64,000 bases of DNA from Bog-756 sp963833585 (GTDB lineage: Bacteria; Actinomycetota; Acidimicrobiia; Acidimicrobiales; RAAP-2), in contig CAWHYF010000001.1 of the NCBI GenBank assembly GCA_963833585.1, positions 248,001 through 312,000 of the forward strand, written 5' to 3'. The notes under the pieces are model-generated. The model made no database searches, was not told the origin of the DNA, and saw only the letters and a list, made by a program, of their open reading frames with translations. Position 1 is the first letter of the stretch, and each line of letters starts with the position of its first letter. Made by a program: the position numbers and the translations under genes. Of the stretch, positions 1 to 9,547 are shown in pieces.

Positions 1-4
1 CCGG

Positions 5-394
5 TCAGGTGGGCAGGAACTCGATGGTCTCCCGTTCGCTCCAGATGCGGGTCAGCTCGGAGGGGCCGAACTCCTCTTTGTTGACGTAGGCCAGGGCGCC
101 GCTGGAGGAGGCGTCCGGGGGAAGGTCCTGGGGGTTGTAGGTGGAGCAGAGGATGACGACGGTGTCCGGCTCGGCGGCCACGATCCTGCGGGTCGCCTCC
201 ACCCCGTTCATGCCCGGCATGTTGATGTCCATGAGGACGAGAGCCGGCCGGAGCTCAGCGGCCATGGCGACGGCCTCCTCCCCGTTGGTGGCCTCGCCCA
301 CCACGTCGAAGCCCTCCATGCGGCGCACCACGGCCTTGGCCGCCATGCGGAAGGGAGCCTGGTCATCGACGACCAACACCGGGAGCGAGTCCAT
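5..394 (-). CDS. Single-domain response regulator (REC only)
   Basis: A 129-residue CheY-like receiver domain with no output domain. The acidic pair (VDD) lies near the N terminus, the phospho-acceptor Asp is in LMDINMPG, and the conserved Lys is in YVNKEE. Such proteins relay phosphate or act by protein contact in the cytoplasm. I chose the ATG at 394; a GTG at 412 would add six residues with no better ribosome site. It lies just downstream of the LuxR-type regulator on the same strand, so the two are probably one operon that continues past the left edge, where a partner kinase may lie. Family assignment is secure; the partner is unknown. Confidence 0.85.
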   Translation of the reverse strand: MDSLPVLVVDDQAPFRMAAKAVVRRMEGFDVVGEATNGEEAVAMAAELRPALVLMDINMPGMNGVEATRRIVAAEPDTVVILCSTYNPQDLPPDASSSGALAYVNKEEFGPSELTRIWSERETIEFLPT

Positions 395-458
395 CGTCGG
401 CAATTCTCTCACGGCCGGTGGTCCCCAGACAGTGAGCTAGCACCCACCCTGGGTGTGG

Positions 459-1181
459 CTACCCGGTCGACCCGGTGCCTGACCCGGCTGACCCGGTCGA
501 CCCGGCTGTCCCACCCGACTGTGCGGCGAGGTAGATGAGCACCGCCTTGACCCGCCGGTTGACGTCCTCCTCCTCGGTGAGCCCGAGCTTGGAGAAGATG
601 GCGTTGGTGTGCTTCTCCACCGCCCGCTCCGAGAGGAACAGGGCGGCGGCGATGGCGGCGTTGTTCTTGCCCCGGGCCATCTCGGACAAGGTCTCCATCT
701 CCCGGACGGTGAGGCGATCCAGATCGGACGGACGGCGCGGTGCCGATGCCCCGACCAGGGCGTCGACGACCGCCGGGTCCACCACCGATCCCCCCTCGGC
801 CACGGTCCGGATGGCCCTGGCCAGCTCGTCGACGCCGGCGATGGTCTCCTTCAGCAGGTAGGCACGGCGGGCCGATCCGTCCGACAGCAGGGCCAGGGCG
901 TACTCGGGATTGGCGTACTGGCTCAGCACGACGACGCCGATGTCTGGATGGTGTTCGCGGAGCCGGGCGGCGGCCTGGATGCCTTCATCGGTACCGGTCG
1001 GTGGCATCCGGATGTCGGTGACCACCACGTCGGGTCCGACCCGCTCGACCAGGTCGAGCAGGGCGGGGAGGTCATCGGCCGTCCCGACCAGCTCCAGCCC
1101 GTCCTGTTGGCCGATGAGCTTCTCCACCCCCTGCCGCAGGAGTGCGTTGTCCTCGGCAAGCACCACGCGGACCGGCTCCAT
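459..1181 (-). CDS. LuxR/NarL-family response regulator
   Basis: A 240-residue regulator: N-terminal receiver domain with phospho-acceptor Asp in VVTDIRMP, then a LuxR-type helix-turn-helix near residues 155-220 (LTVREMETLSEMA, SERAVEKHT). Phosphorylation by a sensor kinase would drive DNA binding. The ATG at 1181 begins right at the receiver domain; an upstream extension is a low-complexity Pro/Arg stretch and was dropped. A TACGGT hexamer lies 8 nt before the start, compatible with a near-leaderless transcript. The last 17 residues are a Gly/Ser/Thr tail encoded by short GACCCGG repeats at about 462-513. The kinase is not in the window. Confidence 0.9.
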   Translation of the reverse strand: MEPVRVVLAEDNALLRQGVEKLIGQQDGLELVGTADDLPALLDLVERVGPDVVVTDIRMPPTGTDEGIQAAARLREHHPDIGVVVLSQYANPEYALALLSDGSARRAYLLKETIAGVDELARAIRTVAEGGSVVDPAVVDALVGASAPRRPSDLDRLTVREMETLSEMARGKNNAAIAAALFLSERAVEKHTNAIFSKLGLTEEEDVNRRVKAVLIYLAAQSGGTAGSTGSAGSGTGSTG

Positions 1182-1473
1182 GGCCGACAACCGTAGTCGG
1201 CCCTGTTCGGCGGCCTGCGGCGGGTCCGGGGGCGGGTGCTGCGGGGTCCTGCGGCGGGTCCCGGGGACGGGTCCCGGGGCGGGACCTGTTGACTGGTCCA
1301 AGGGCGCTCACCAGCCGCGCCGGCCTCGGTGGTGGTAGCACCCGCAGCCAGTCAGGCTGACTCCCTTGGCCCTGGGTGGCCGATGGAACAGACTGCAGTG
1401 GGATGGCGGCTCTGCATCGACCTCGGCTGGAGGCACGGACCAGGTCCGGAGGACCGCGGGTGGGGTGGCTCCG

Positions 1474-1626
1474 GTGAACCGCACCGTCCCGCGGCTCCCC
1501 TGGTTCCGGTTCCGGAGCACGCTCGGTCGCCAGAGGAATGGGTATCCCACGTGGGTCAAGCTGATCGGGCTGGCGGCCGGCCTGACGGGCGCCATCGCCG
1601 GTGCCGGTGCCGGTCCTGAGGGCTGA
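1474..1626 (+). pseudogene. Decayed N-terminal fragment of an FtsX-type permease
   Basis: About 50 codons from a GTG at 1474 encode WFRFRSTLGR followed by a Gly/Ala-rich segment (IGLAAGLTGAIAGAGA). This lines up with the first 45 residues of the permease starting at 1631 (WYRFRATFGR, then LVGLVGGLAMGAIGAA). The reading then stops at 1626, a few bases before the full gene begins. It looks like the 5' remnant of a tandem paralogue that lost its body. A functional short membrane peptide is possible but less likely. The similarity is visible by eye over one transmembrane segment and its basic leader, so homology is probable but not proven. Confidence 0.5.
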
Positions 1627-1630
1627 CGGA

Positions 1631-4156
1631 ATGCGATCGTTGCTGCGGGTCGGCTGGTACCGCTTCCGCGCCACGTTCGGTCGGCGGTGGGGGGGCTACC
1701 TCTCGCTGCTCCTGCTCGTCGGGCTGGTCGGTGGTCTGGCCATGGGAGCGATCGGCGCCGCCCGCCGCACCCAGTCGTCCTTCCCGGCCCTCGTGCAGAG
1801 TGTCCATGGGACCGAGCTCCAGGGCCCGATCTCGTTCTATCAACCCGGCGGGGGGCCGTTCGGAGCTGGCTACGACCCGTCGCTGCTCCGGACCATCGCT
1901 CACCAACCCCAGGTCAGCGAGATCGAGGTGGCCGTCGGCCTCAACACGCTGCTGTCTGGGGCGAAACGGTGTGCCGGTCAGAGATTCCCGGACTGCCGGC
2001 CCAGGGAGGGGAGAGCGGGGGGAGCGTCAGCGGATTCGGCTACAACCTCGATCGACTCTTCGTGATCCAGGGGCGGATGCCCGGCCTGCACAGCGTGGAC
2101 GAGATGGCGATGACCGCGGCCACGGCCCACCAGTTCCACCTCCGGGTGGGGGATACCGCCACCTTCGGCCTCTACACCAACCCGCAGACCTATCTGGGTG
2201 GATTCGGCACCGCCGCGGTCCCTCCGGTCCGGCGAATCGGGGTGAGACTGGTGGGAATCGTCGTCCAGCCCTCGCAGGTGGTCGAGGACGACGCCGACGT
2301 GTCGTCAAACGCCAACCTGACGGTCTTCGGTCCTGGGTTGACCCACCGGCTGCTGGGCTGTTGCGCCTACTTCACCGAGCTCGGGGTGAAGGTGGAGGGT
2401 GGCCCCAGCAGGGCGGTGGCCGTGCAGGACGAGCTGGCCCGGGTCCTGCCGGCCGGAGCTCCGTCCTTACAGGCCAATCCGGCCCTGGCGGTCGAGGCCA
2501 AGGCCCAACGGGCCATCAAGCCCGAATCGATCGCCCTCGGGGTCTTCGGAGCCATCTGCGCCCTGGCGGCGCTGCTGATCGGGGCCCAGATCATCGGCCG
2601 CCAACTCCGACTCGGGGCGGAGGAGGAGGGCACCCTGCGGGCCTTGGGGGCGGACCCGACGATGACGGTGATCGGCGGTCTGGTGGGGATCCTCGGGTCG
2701 GTGGCGCTCGGGACCCTCCTGGCCTGCGGGATTGCCATCGGGCTCTCACCTCTCGCCCCCCTCGGGCCGGTTCGGCTCGTCGACCCGTCCCCCGGGATTG
2801 CGGTGGACTGGACGGTCCTGGGATTTGGCGCCCTGGTCCTGGTGGCGGTCCTGACCGCCAGCAGCGTGGCCGTCGCCCACCGACTGGCTCCCCACCGCGC
2901 CGGTGGGCGGCGCCGGTCCGTTCGGCCGCGGTCGGCCCTCACCGGCATGGCCACCGCGTCGGACCTCCCGGAGTCGGCGGTGACCGGCATCCGCTTCGCC
3001 CTGGAGCCCGGAGCCGGTCGGGATGCGGTGCCGGTGCGTTCGGCCATCCTCGGCGCCACCCTGGCCGTGATCGTGGTCGTGACCACGGTCACCTTCGGGT
3101 CCAGCCTGGCGACGCTGGTCTCCCGCCCCGCCCTGTACGGATGGAACTGGACCTACGAGCTGACGGCCAGCGAGGGGGCCGATATCCCCGCCCGCCAGAT
3201 GACACCCCTTCTCGAGAGCGACCACTCGATCGCCGCCTGGACCGGCGTCTACTTCGTCAGTGTGCGCATCGACGGTCAGGTCGTCCCGGTGATCGCCAGT
3301 CGACCCGACGCGGTGGTGGCCCCCCCGGTGCTCTCCGGCCACGCCGTAGAGGCCCACGACCAGGTGGTGCTGGGCCAGCAGACCTTGAGCCAGCTGCACA
3401 AGAGGGTGGGCGATGCGGTGAACGTCCGAGTCCTGGGTGGGCCCCCGGCGCGGCTGCGGGTGGTGGGTACCGCCACCATGCCAACCATCGACAACGGAGG
3501 GAACCAACACACCGAGATGGGTCTGGGCGCCCTGATCCCTGCCAGCCTCCTGCCCCAGCCCGACCTGCTGGGCTACGGACCACCGGACCAGGCCGGACCG
3601 CAAGGGATCCTGCTTCGGCTCCGTCCGGGTGCCGACCCGATCTCATCGCTCCGGACACTCCAACGCTTCGCCGCGGATGACGTCGACCCAGTTCGACGAC
3701 GGCGTCACCGTCAACACCGTGCAACGACCTGCTGAGATCGTCAACTACCGGTCGATGGGGAGTACCCCGGCCATTCTCGGGGCGGCGCTGGCCGCCGGGG
3801 CAGTCACGGCCCTCGCCCTCACCTTGGTGGCCTCAGTGCGGCGCCGACGACGCGAACTGGCCATGTTCAAGACCCTCGGATTCACCCACCGGCAGCTGGC
3901 CGCCACGGTGGCATGGCAGTCGAGCGTCGCCGTGGGTATCGGCACCGTGATAGGCGTGCCCCTCGGCATCATCGCCGGCCGCACGCTCTGGCTGCTGTTT
4001 GCCAACGAGATCGACGTGATACCCACACCCACCGTCCCGGTCACGACGGTACTGCTCATCGCCTTCGGTTCGTTGGCGCTGGCCAACATCGTGGCCGCCG
4101 TGCCGGGGCGCATCGCGGCCCGAACGCCCACAGCCCTCCTCTTGCGATCCGAGTGA
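1631..4156 (+). pseudogene. FtsX-like ABC transporter permease, frame broken three times
   Basis: Taken together the frames encode an ABC3/FtsX-type permease of about 840 residues. It has an N-terminal transmembrane helix after a basic leader, a large extracytoplasmic domain, three helices in the middle, a second extracytoplasmic domain, and a C-terminal block (QRPAEIVNYRSMG, MFKTLGFTHRQL) typical of the family. The frame changes near 1950-1960, again near 1980, and near 3675-3690, each time as if one base were inserted. The N terminus is read in the first frame, the bulk in another, and the C terminus returns to the first. No ATPase partner is adjacent. With the same kind of break elsewhere in the window, sequence error is at least as likely as true decay. 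Confidence 0.8.
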
Positions 4157-4206
4157 CGGCGATCGGCGATCCGCCTGACCGCTATCGACCCGGGAGGGAC
4201 CCAGGA

Positions 4207-4614
4207 TCAGTCCTCGGAGACCAAATCCTCGTCGAGTTCGTCGAGCTCCATATCCAGGGTCTCCAAGGCCAGGAGCGCATCCAGCTGTGAGGCCATGCTC
4301 TCGACCTCGTCGGCGTCGTAGTAGCTACGGTTGAGGGTCAGCGTGAGCTGCTGCTGTACCAGGGCCAGGGCATCCTCCGCGGCAGCTGCGGCGTCGTACA
4401 CCGAGAACAGTTTGGCCTGCATCGCCTGGGCCGAGATGAAACGGGTCCCACGCTGCTGTGCCTCGCTCGGCAGAGTGCGCAGGACGTCACCGGGAGTGGG
4501 CGTACGGCCCTCGGCGCCGGCCTCTTCCAGGTCACCGACCATCGAAGGCTCCGGCTCCATCGTCTCCTGCAATTCGTTGGACCCGCTCACTGTCTCCTGC
4601 TCCCTTTTTCTCAT
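4207..4614 (-). CDS. Small acidic hypothetical protein
   Basis: A 135-residue cytoplasmic protein I do not recognise. The start at 4614 is set by a strong AGGAGG ribosome site about eight bases upstream, which overrides a longer in-frame opening. The protein is rich in Asp, Glu and Ala. Its middle (FISAQAMQAKLFSVYDAAAAAEDALALVQQ region) should form a helix, possibly a coiled coil, and it ends in a run of acidic residues (DELDEDLVSED). It converges on the permease and follows the HNH gene on the same strand with about 210 bp between them. No signal peptide or membrane segment. Confidence 0.7.
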   Translation of the reverse strand: MRKREQETVSGSNELQETMEPEPSMVGDLEEAGAEGRTPTPGDVLRTLPSEAQQRGTRFISAQAMQAKLFSVYDAAAAAEDALALVQQQLTLTLNRSYYDADEVESMASQLDALLALETLDMELDELDEDLVSED

Positions 4615-4827
4615 CGTCACGACCTCCTCTGGTTGGTCCAACACCGAAATGGGCCGGCATCTTCCACAGGTGGCTGCTCCCTCATCGGCTGGGCGGGCCG
4701 GCGACTTGATGGCCGATCGGCTCTGGGGACGGCGTTCGGTCTCCGCAACGGTGCGAGGAGGGGCGCTCGGGCCGGAACGTGCTAGCCGGGACACGCTCTG
4801 CTCGCCGCCCGGGTTGGCCCACCCGCC

Positions 4828-6279
4828 TCACTCCCGGTCGGTGAACAGGGGCGGGGCGGTTCCTGACTCTGGGAGTCGGGTCGGTGGGCCGGCGCCGGAT
4901 CTCGCCTTGCCCTTCGGATCCTTGCGCTTCGGAGTCCCGCGGGGCGTGGTCTGCTCGGGTGGTTCGAATCGCCACCGGCCGTTCTCGTTGGTGAGAACCC
5001 ACCCTCGGTGGGTGCGGAGCGAGTGGTGGTGGGAGCAGAGGAGGACCAGATTCTCGTAGGAGGCCTCCCCACCGTCCTTGACCGGGCGCCGCCAGTGGTC
5101 CTTCTCGAGACCCTTGCGCTTCCCGCAGCCCGGGACCACGCAGCACTGGTCCCGCTCGGTGATGGCCGTGAGCAGGGGGGTGGGGATCTTGCGCCGGGGC
5201 CGGACCACCGTTCGCACGTCCACTCCGTCGCTGATGAACAGATCGAGGAGCGCATCGCCGAGGAGGCTCCTCGCCCATTCGACCGAGACGGGACCGACGC
5301 CGGGGATCTCGCAGACCTCGCCCCCGGTCACCCAGCCCCGGACGAGGGTCTCGTAGTCGACCCGTACCTGGACGTGTGCCCTGGGCTCCGGGGGGCGACA
5401 GCCGGTAGGGCCGGTTCCGGCGACGGCCGGCCTGCCCGTCCGGTCCTGCGCGTCCCGCCGTCCGTCCGGTCGGCCCGGCTGCTTCTCGCTTCCGGCCGCG
5501 AGGCCGTTGCCGGTGACCAGGGCGAAGAGGGCGTCGGCCCGGTAAGCGTCGACCGGCTCCATCCGTCCCTCCCTGCGGGCCTTCTGGAAGAACCGGTCAC
5601 ACTGGAGGTCGAGGGCTGCTTTCAGGCGCCCCCCGGCCTCGGGGGCGAACAGTGCGGTGATCCCGAAGGCCCCGTCCCGGTCGGTGAAGGTCCAGCACCG
5701 GCGGTTCTCGTGCAGGCGCCTCTGATGCGCATCGGACTGCTCCTTCGAGCGCCCCTCGGCCTTGGCCCGCTGGCACCGCTCCTTCAGCTGGCCGACCGTG
5801 TCCCCCTCGGCCCCCTGGAGGAGGTCCTCCTCCCGGCCGGGATTGACCTTCAGGGCGTCGGTGACCAGCTTGGCCCGCTGGGAGGTGAGCCTCCCCCCGC
5901 GCAGGGCATCCTCCACCCCCGGCTGGGAGGCCAGGGCCTCGCCCACCTTCAAGACGTCCTTCGCCTCCCCGCGAGAGGATCCGGTGACCGCGGCGAGCCA
6001 CTCCTCGGCGGTGGCGTGTCCGCTCAGGTGGTGGGCCTGGCCCATCGCGGCCCGGGTGGCGAACAGGGTGATGCCGGCCTCGAGCCTCCGCTTCCCTTCC
6101 TCCATCAGGGTGACCAGGGAGACGGCGTCGGTCACCGAGAACCGACCGGGATCGGCCGAAGCCACGAACGAGGTGATGGAATCGACCGCATCGGCCACCT
6201 GCCGGGCCTCGCCGGTCCACCGCCCGGTCCGGGGGGTCCTGTCTCGAGAGCGCTTGGTCTGGGGGGTCGCAACCGCCAT
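4828..6279 (-). CDS. DUF222 / HNH endonuclease domain protein (13E12-type)
   Basis: A 483-residue protein with an N-terminal helical DUF222 region (about residues 30-250) and a C-terminal HNH nuclease motif near residues 385-430. The motif has paired Cys in VVPGCGKRKGLEKDH, the central Asn in YENLVLLC, and the final His pair in CSHHHSLRTH. The family is common and often multicopy in Actinomycetota; its role is unsettled, with nuclease and repeat-element ideas both proposed. The stretch after the HNH motif is basic and Pro-rich. No recombinase or repeat flanks it, so mobility is not supported. Start at ATG 6279, with no clear ribosome site. Confidence 0.85.
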   Translation of the reverse strand: MAVATPQTKRSRDRTPRTGRWTGEARQVADAVDSITSFVASADPGRFSVTDAVSLVTLMEEGKRRLEAGITLFATRAAMGQAHHLSGHATAEEWLAAVTGSSRGEAKDVLKVGEALASQPGVEDALRGGRLTSQRAKLVTDALKVNPGREEDLLQGAEGDTVGQLKERCQRAKAEGRSKEQSDAHQRRLHENRRCWTFTDRDGAFGITALFAPEAGGRLKAALDLQCDRFFQKARREGRMEPVDAYRADALFALVTGNGLAAGSEKQPGRPDGRRDAQDRTGRPAVAGTGPTGCRPPEPRAHVQVRVDYETLVRGWVTGGEVCEIPGVGPVSVEWARSLLGDALLDLFISDGVDVRTVVRPRRKIPTPLLTAITERDQCCVVPGCGKRKGLEKDHWRRPVKDGGEASYENLVLLCSHHHSLRTHRGWVLTNENGRWRFEPPEQTTPRGTPKRKDPKGKARSGAGPPTRLPESGTAPPLFTDRE

Positions 6280-6600
6280 GGACCCAGCTAATCAGGGGGG
6301 TGTATCAGTGGGTCCGGGCCAGGGGTTCCGGAGGGGCCGGGCCAGGCCAGACCGGCGGACCGAATCAGGAACATCCTGGTCAGCGGCGTTAACCAGTCGG
6401 GCGCAAGATTGGTCTGGTCCTCCGGGCCGGTGAGCACCTCGCCCTGAAGTGGTGCCAGCCCCCGCCCGATCCACCGGGAGCCACCCCTCCCTCCTGGTCT
6501 CTGATGGTTGAGGCTGGGGGCCTGTCCAACGACCAGGATCACACCCACCTCCTTCTCGCCGATTGGCCGTGGGGTGGACCCCCGGGGCACTGTTGGCGGG

Positions 6601-6654
6601 GTGACGGCTTGGCGGAGTGTGATGGCTTGGCGGAGTGTGATGGCTTGGCGGAGT
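6601..6654. repeat. Three tandem 18-bp repeats
   Basis: Three consecutive copies of GTGATGGCTTGGCGGAGT; the first has one base changed (C at 6605). They lie in a gap of about 500 bp (6280-6787) between the divergent HNH and FAD oxidoreductase genes. I see no other convincing gene, terminator or consensus promoter in that gap. The array could be a protein-binding site or a slippage product. Confidence 0.8.
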
Positions 6655-6787
6655 AATGGCGTGATGCGCGGTGGCGACGGAGGGCGGCAACGATGACAAT
6701 GGCGACCCGGCAGGTGCAGGCCGAGACCCGGCCCGAGGGACCCCGGACCCGGCAGACACGGACCGGGTGGGCGGCGTGACGTCTGAG

Positions 6788-8221
6788 ATGGACGCGGTGG
6801 TGGTGGGCTCGGGACCCAACGGACTGGCGGCCGCGGTGACGCTGGCCGGCGCCGGCCTCTCCGTGACGGTCCTCGAGGGGGCGGACTCGGCGGGCGGAGG
6901 GTGTCGGACCGAGGCGCTGACGTTGCCCGGCTTCCGCCACGACGTCTGTTCCACCGCCCATCCGATGGTGCTCACCTCGCCGTTCTTCCGTCAGCCGGCC
7001 TTCGAGGGGCTGCGGGCCAGCCTGCGTCAGCCGGAGGTCCCGTTCGCCCATCCCCTGGACGGCGGGGAGGCCGCCGCCGCCCTGTCCTCGGTCGAGGCCA
7101 CGGCGGACCTGCTCGGTTCGGACGGGAGGGCGTACCGGCGGCTCCTCGGCCCCTTGGTCGAAGCGGCCGGGCCTATCAGCGACGCCGTCCTGGCCCCCCT
7201 TCGATCGGTGCCCCGCCGACCGGTGTCGATGGCCCGGTTCGGGCTCCCCGGTCTCCTGCCGGTGTCGCGCCTGGTCGCCCGGTTCGAGAGCGAGCGGGCC
7301 AAGGCCCTGCTGGCCGGGGTCTCGGCCCATTCCATGGCCAAGCTCACCTCGCCGCTGACCAGTGCCTTCGGGCTCTTCCTGACCTTGACCGCACACGCCG
7401 CCGGCTGGCCGGTGGTCGAGCACGGGAGCTCGGGCATCTCCGACGCCATGATCGCCGAGCTGGAACGGCTGGGCGGCAGGGTGGTCACCGGCCAGTGGGT
7501 GCGCTCCCTGGACGCGCTCCCGCCGGCCCGCGCCGTGGTGGTCGACACCTCGCCCAAGGGTCTGGTGTCGATGGCCGGACCAGCCCTGCCCTCCGGGTAC
7601 GGGCGGGCGCTCCGCCGCTTCCACTACGGCCCCGGTGTGTGCAAGGTGGACTGGGCCCTGTCGGGGCCGGTGCCCTGGAGCGCGGAGGTCTGCCGGAGGG
7701 CCGGGACGCTGCACCTCGGCGGCACGTTCGAGGAGGTGGCGGCCAGCGAGGCCGAGGTGAACGCGGGCCGGCACCCCGAGCGTCCGTACTGCATCGTGGT
7801 GCAGGCCGGGGTGGCTGACCCCACCCGGGCCCCTGACGGCCAGCAGGCCCTGTGGGGTTACTGCCACGTGCCGTCGGGCTCCACGGTGGACATGCACCGC
7901 GCCGTCGAGGCCCAGATCGAGCGGTTCGCCCCCGGTTTCTCGGACCTGGTGCTGGCCCGCACCGTCCGGACCGCGGCCGAGGAGGAGGCCCACAACCCCA
8001 ACTATGTGGGCGGGGACATCGCCGGTGGTGCCTCCACGCTGGTCCAGACCGTGTTCCGTCCCACCATCCGGTGGAATCCCTACCGGACTCCCCTGGAGGG
8101 GGTCTACCTGTGCTCTGCCTCGACGGCCCCTGGTGCCGGCGTACACGGGATGTGTGGGGTCTATGCCGCCCGCACGGTGCTCCACGACCGCTTCGGCGGC
8201 CCGCCGCCCTTCCGGTCCTGA
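6788..8221 (+). CDS. FAD-dependent oxidoreductase of the phytoene desaturase type
   Basis: A 477-residue NAD(P)/FAD-dependent oxidoreductase. The dinucleotide-binding fold is at the very N terminus (VVVGSGPNGLAAAVTLAGAG, then the Glu that binds ribose in VLEGAD), and the family C-terminal FAD motif includes VYLCSASTAPGAGVHGMCG. Related enzymes include phytoene desaturase-like proteins and the PYROXD2 group; substrate cannot be told. ATG 6788 sits two residues before the fold; a GTG at 6776 is an alternative. No carotenoid genes are nearby, so a pigment role is not supported. It converges with the membrane protein ending at 8350. Confidence 0.85.
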   Translation: MDAVVVGSGPNGLAAAVTLAGAGLSVTVLEGADSAGGGCRTEALTLPGFRHDVCSTAHPMVLTSPFFRQPAFEGLRASLRQPEVPFAHPLDGGEAAAALSSVEATADLLGSDGRAYRRLLGPLVEAAGPISDAVLAPLRSVPRRPVSMARFGLPGLLPVSRLVARFESERAKALLAGVSAHSMAKLTSPLTSAFGLFLTLTAHAAGWPVVEHGSSGISDAMIAELERLGGRVVTGQWVRSLDALPPARAVVVDTSPKGLVSMAGPALPSGYGRALRRFHYGPGVCKVDWALSGPVPWSAEVCRRAGTLHLGGTFEEVAASEAEVNAGRHPERPYCIVVQAGVADPTRAPDGQQALWGYCHVPSGSTVDMHRAVEAQIERFAPGFSDLVLARTVRTAAEEEAHNPNYVGGDIAGGASTLVQTVFRPTIRWNPYRTPLEGVYLCSASTAPGAGVHGMCGVYAARTVLHDRFGGPPPFRS

Positions 8222-8349
8222 TCAGGCAGGAGGCGTGGTCGCGCTGCCGCGGGCTGGCCGCCGGTCCGGGTGACCTGCCGGGTGACCTGCCGCGGGGCCC
8301 GCCTGGACGTCCCTCCCGGGGCAGCCGGGCGCGGCACCGACCATCCCGG

Positions 8350-9276
8350 TCAGTGGGCCGCGGCCGGACGCCGCGCCCGGGTCGGGTCCACCGGCGGCGC
8401 CGGACCGGCCGTCCGCTCCGGCATCAGGAGCAGGGCTCCGGCGAGGAAGCACAGCGCACCGACGAAGGTGCCCGAATTGGAGAGCTGGGCGTGCCAGAGC
8501 TGGCCGGTCGACGGCACGACGAACGCCGCCACCGCCGAGACGCCGAAGGCGACGGAGCCCACCAGGTTGAGGGCGGTGATCCACCAGTCCAGGCTGGCCG
8601 GTGACCAGGCTGCCCAGCCGTGGCACACCTCGAACCAGGCCAGGCCGCTGGCCACGAGGAAGCAGATGGAGCCGACGGCGTCGGGCCGCCACACGTGCTG
8701 GAGGGCGGCCTGCGCCGTGAGGTCGATCCGCACGGCGTTGCCGGTACTGGCATTGAAGTAGATGGTGCCGATGAGCTGGATGCCTGACGCCCACCAGTCG
8801 ATCTGCCGGGGCCGGTAGACGAACACCTTCCGCCATCCGTGCGGCCGATCGTCCGATCCGGCGTCCACCGACTCGCGGTACTGGAGGAACGCGGCCGAGG
8901 TGAAGAAGATCGAGCCCACGAAGAAGGTGATCGAGTCGGTCCGGGCCCCGACCCTGCCGGCGTAGCCCGGGATGGCGCCGAGGGCGAAGAGGCCCGAGCC
9001 CACGGCGAACAAGGTGGCAATCCACCAGCCCCTGGCCCGGGGAGCCCACCAGGTGTGGTCGACGCCGGCGGTGAGGTGGCCCCGTTTGCGGTGTCGGCGC
9101 GAGTCCCACCGGGCCACCAGACCGTCTGGTCGCTCGTACTCGACGAAGGTGACGAAGGGGCCGAAGCCGCCCTTCCGGCTGGGTGCAGCCGGATCACCGG
9201 CCTGTCCTGCCGGCTCGGTCGTGCCCGGGGGCGTATCGGTCTCGGGGTGCACTCGGGGCCCGCGGCGGACAACCAT
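8350..9276 (-). CDS. Membrane protein with three internal repeats (YrhK-like)
   Basis: A 308-residue integral membrane protein with six predicted helices arranged as three pairs. Each pair starts with a WW motif (residues 84-85, 161-162, 231-232) followed by a small-residue GS/GT and Phe pattern, and ends in a second helix with VGSIxF or VGALCF (about 120, 201, 272). The period is about 70-77 residues. This resembles repeated YrhK-type domains; function unknown. The ATG at 9276 precedes a hydrophilic 70-residue leader; in-frame starts further upstream run through the tandem-repeat region and were rejected. It converges on the FAD oxidoreductase; the 128-bp gap holds a 12-bp direct repeat at about 8267-8290. 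Confidence 0.75.
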   Translation of the reverse strand: MVVRRGPRVHPETDTPPGTTEPAGQAGDPAAPSRKGGFGPFVTFVEYERPDGLVARWDSRRHRKRGHLTAGVDHTWWAPRARGWWIATLFAVGSGLFALGAIPGYAGRVGARTDSITFFVGSIFFTSAAFLQYRESVDAGSDDRPHGWRKVFVYRPRQIDWWASGIQLIGTIYFNASTGNAVRIDLTAQAALQHVWRPDAVGSICFLVASGLAWFEVCHGWAAWSPASLDWWITALNLVGSVAFGVSAVAAFVVPSTGQLWHAQLSNSGTFVGALCFLAGALLLMPERTAGPAPPVDPTRARRPAAAH

Positions 9277-9353
9277 CCGGCCAGTATCGTCCGGACGGCC
9301 CGTTCGCGAGGCCATCATGCTCTGCGATGATGAGCACCGGTTGGCGACCCGCC

Positions 9354-9437
9354 GGGCGGTCCGGTAGATCCGACCGGGGCGGTCCGGCACATCCGACCGG
9401 GCGGTCCGGCACATCCGACCGGGGCGGTCCGCATCAC
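9354..9437. repeat. Tandem 22-23 bp repeats
   Basis: Three near-identical units (9354-9375, 9376-9398, 9399-9420) with core GGCGGTCCGGCACATCCGAC, followed by a partial fourth at 9421-9437. They lie in the divergent 270-bp region between the membrane protein (start 9276) and the gene starting at 9548, so they could bind a regulator shared by both. No gene is apparent here. Confidence 0.85.
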
Positions 9438-9547
9438 GGGGCGAGTGTGGCAACTCGGAGTCCGGCCGCCGGGTCGGACCTCTCGGCCGGCTGGGCCGGC
9501 ACCGGGACCGAGGGAGAGAACGGGACTGAAGGAGCGAGGGAGTATCG

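Noticed and set aside
4955..4985. GGTTCGAATC, resembling a tRNA T-loop
   Set aside because: It lies inside the coding C terminus of the HNH protein, the loop would be nine bases, and no acceptor, D or anticodon arms can be drawn around it.
6288..6590. 100-codon frame on the minus strand upstream of the HNH gene
   Set aside because: No ribosome site, no motif and Pro/Gly-rich composition; treated as intergenic.
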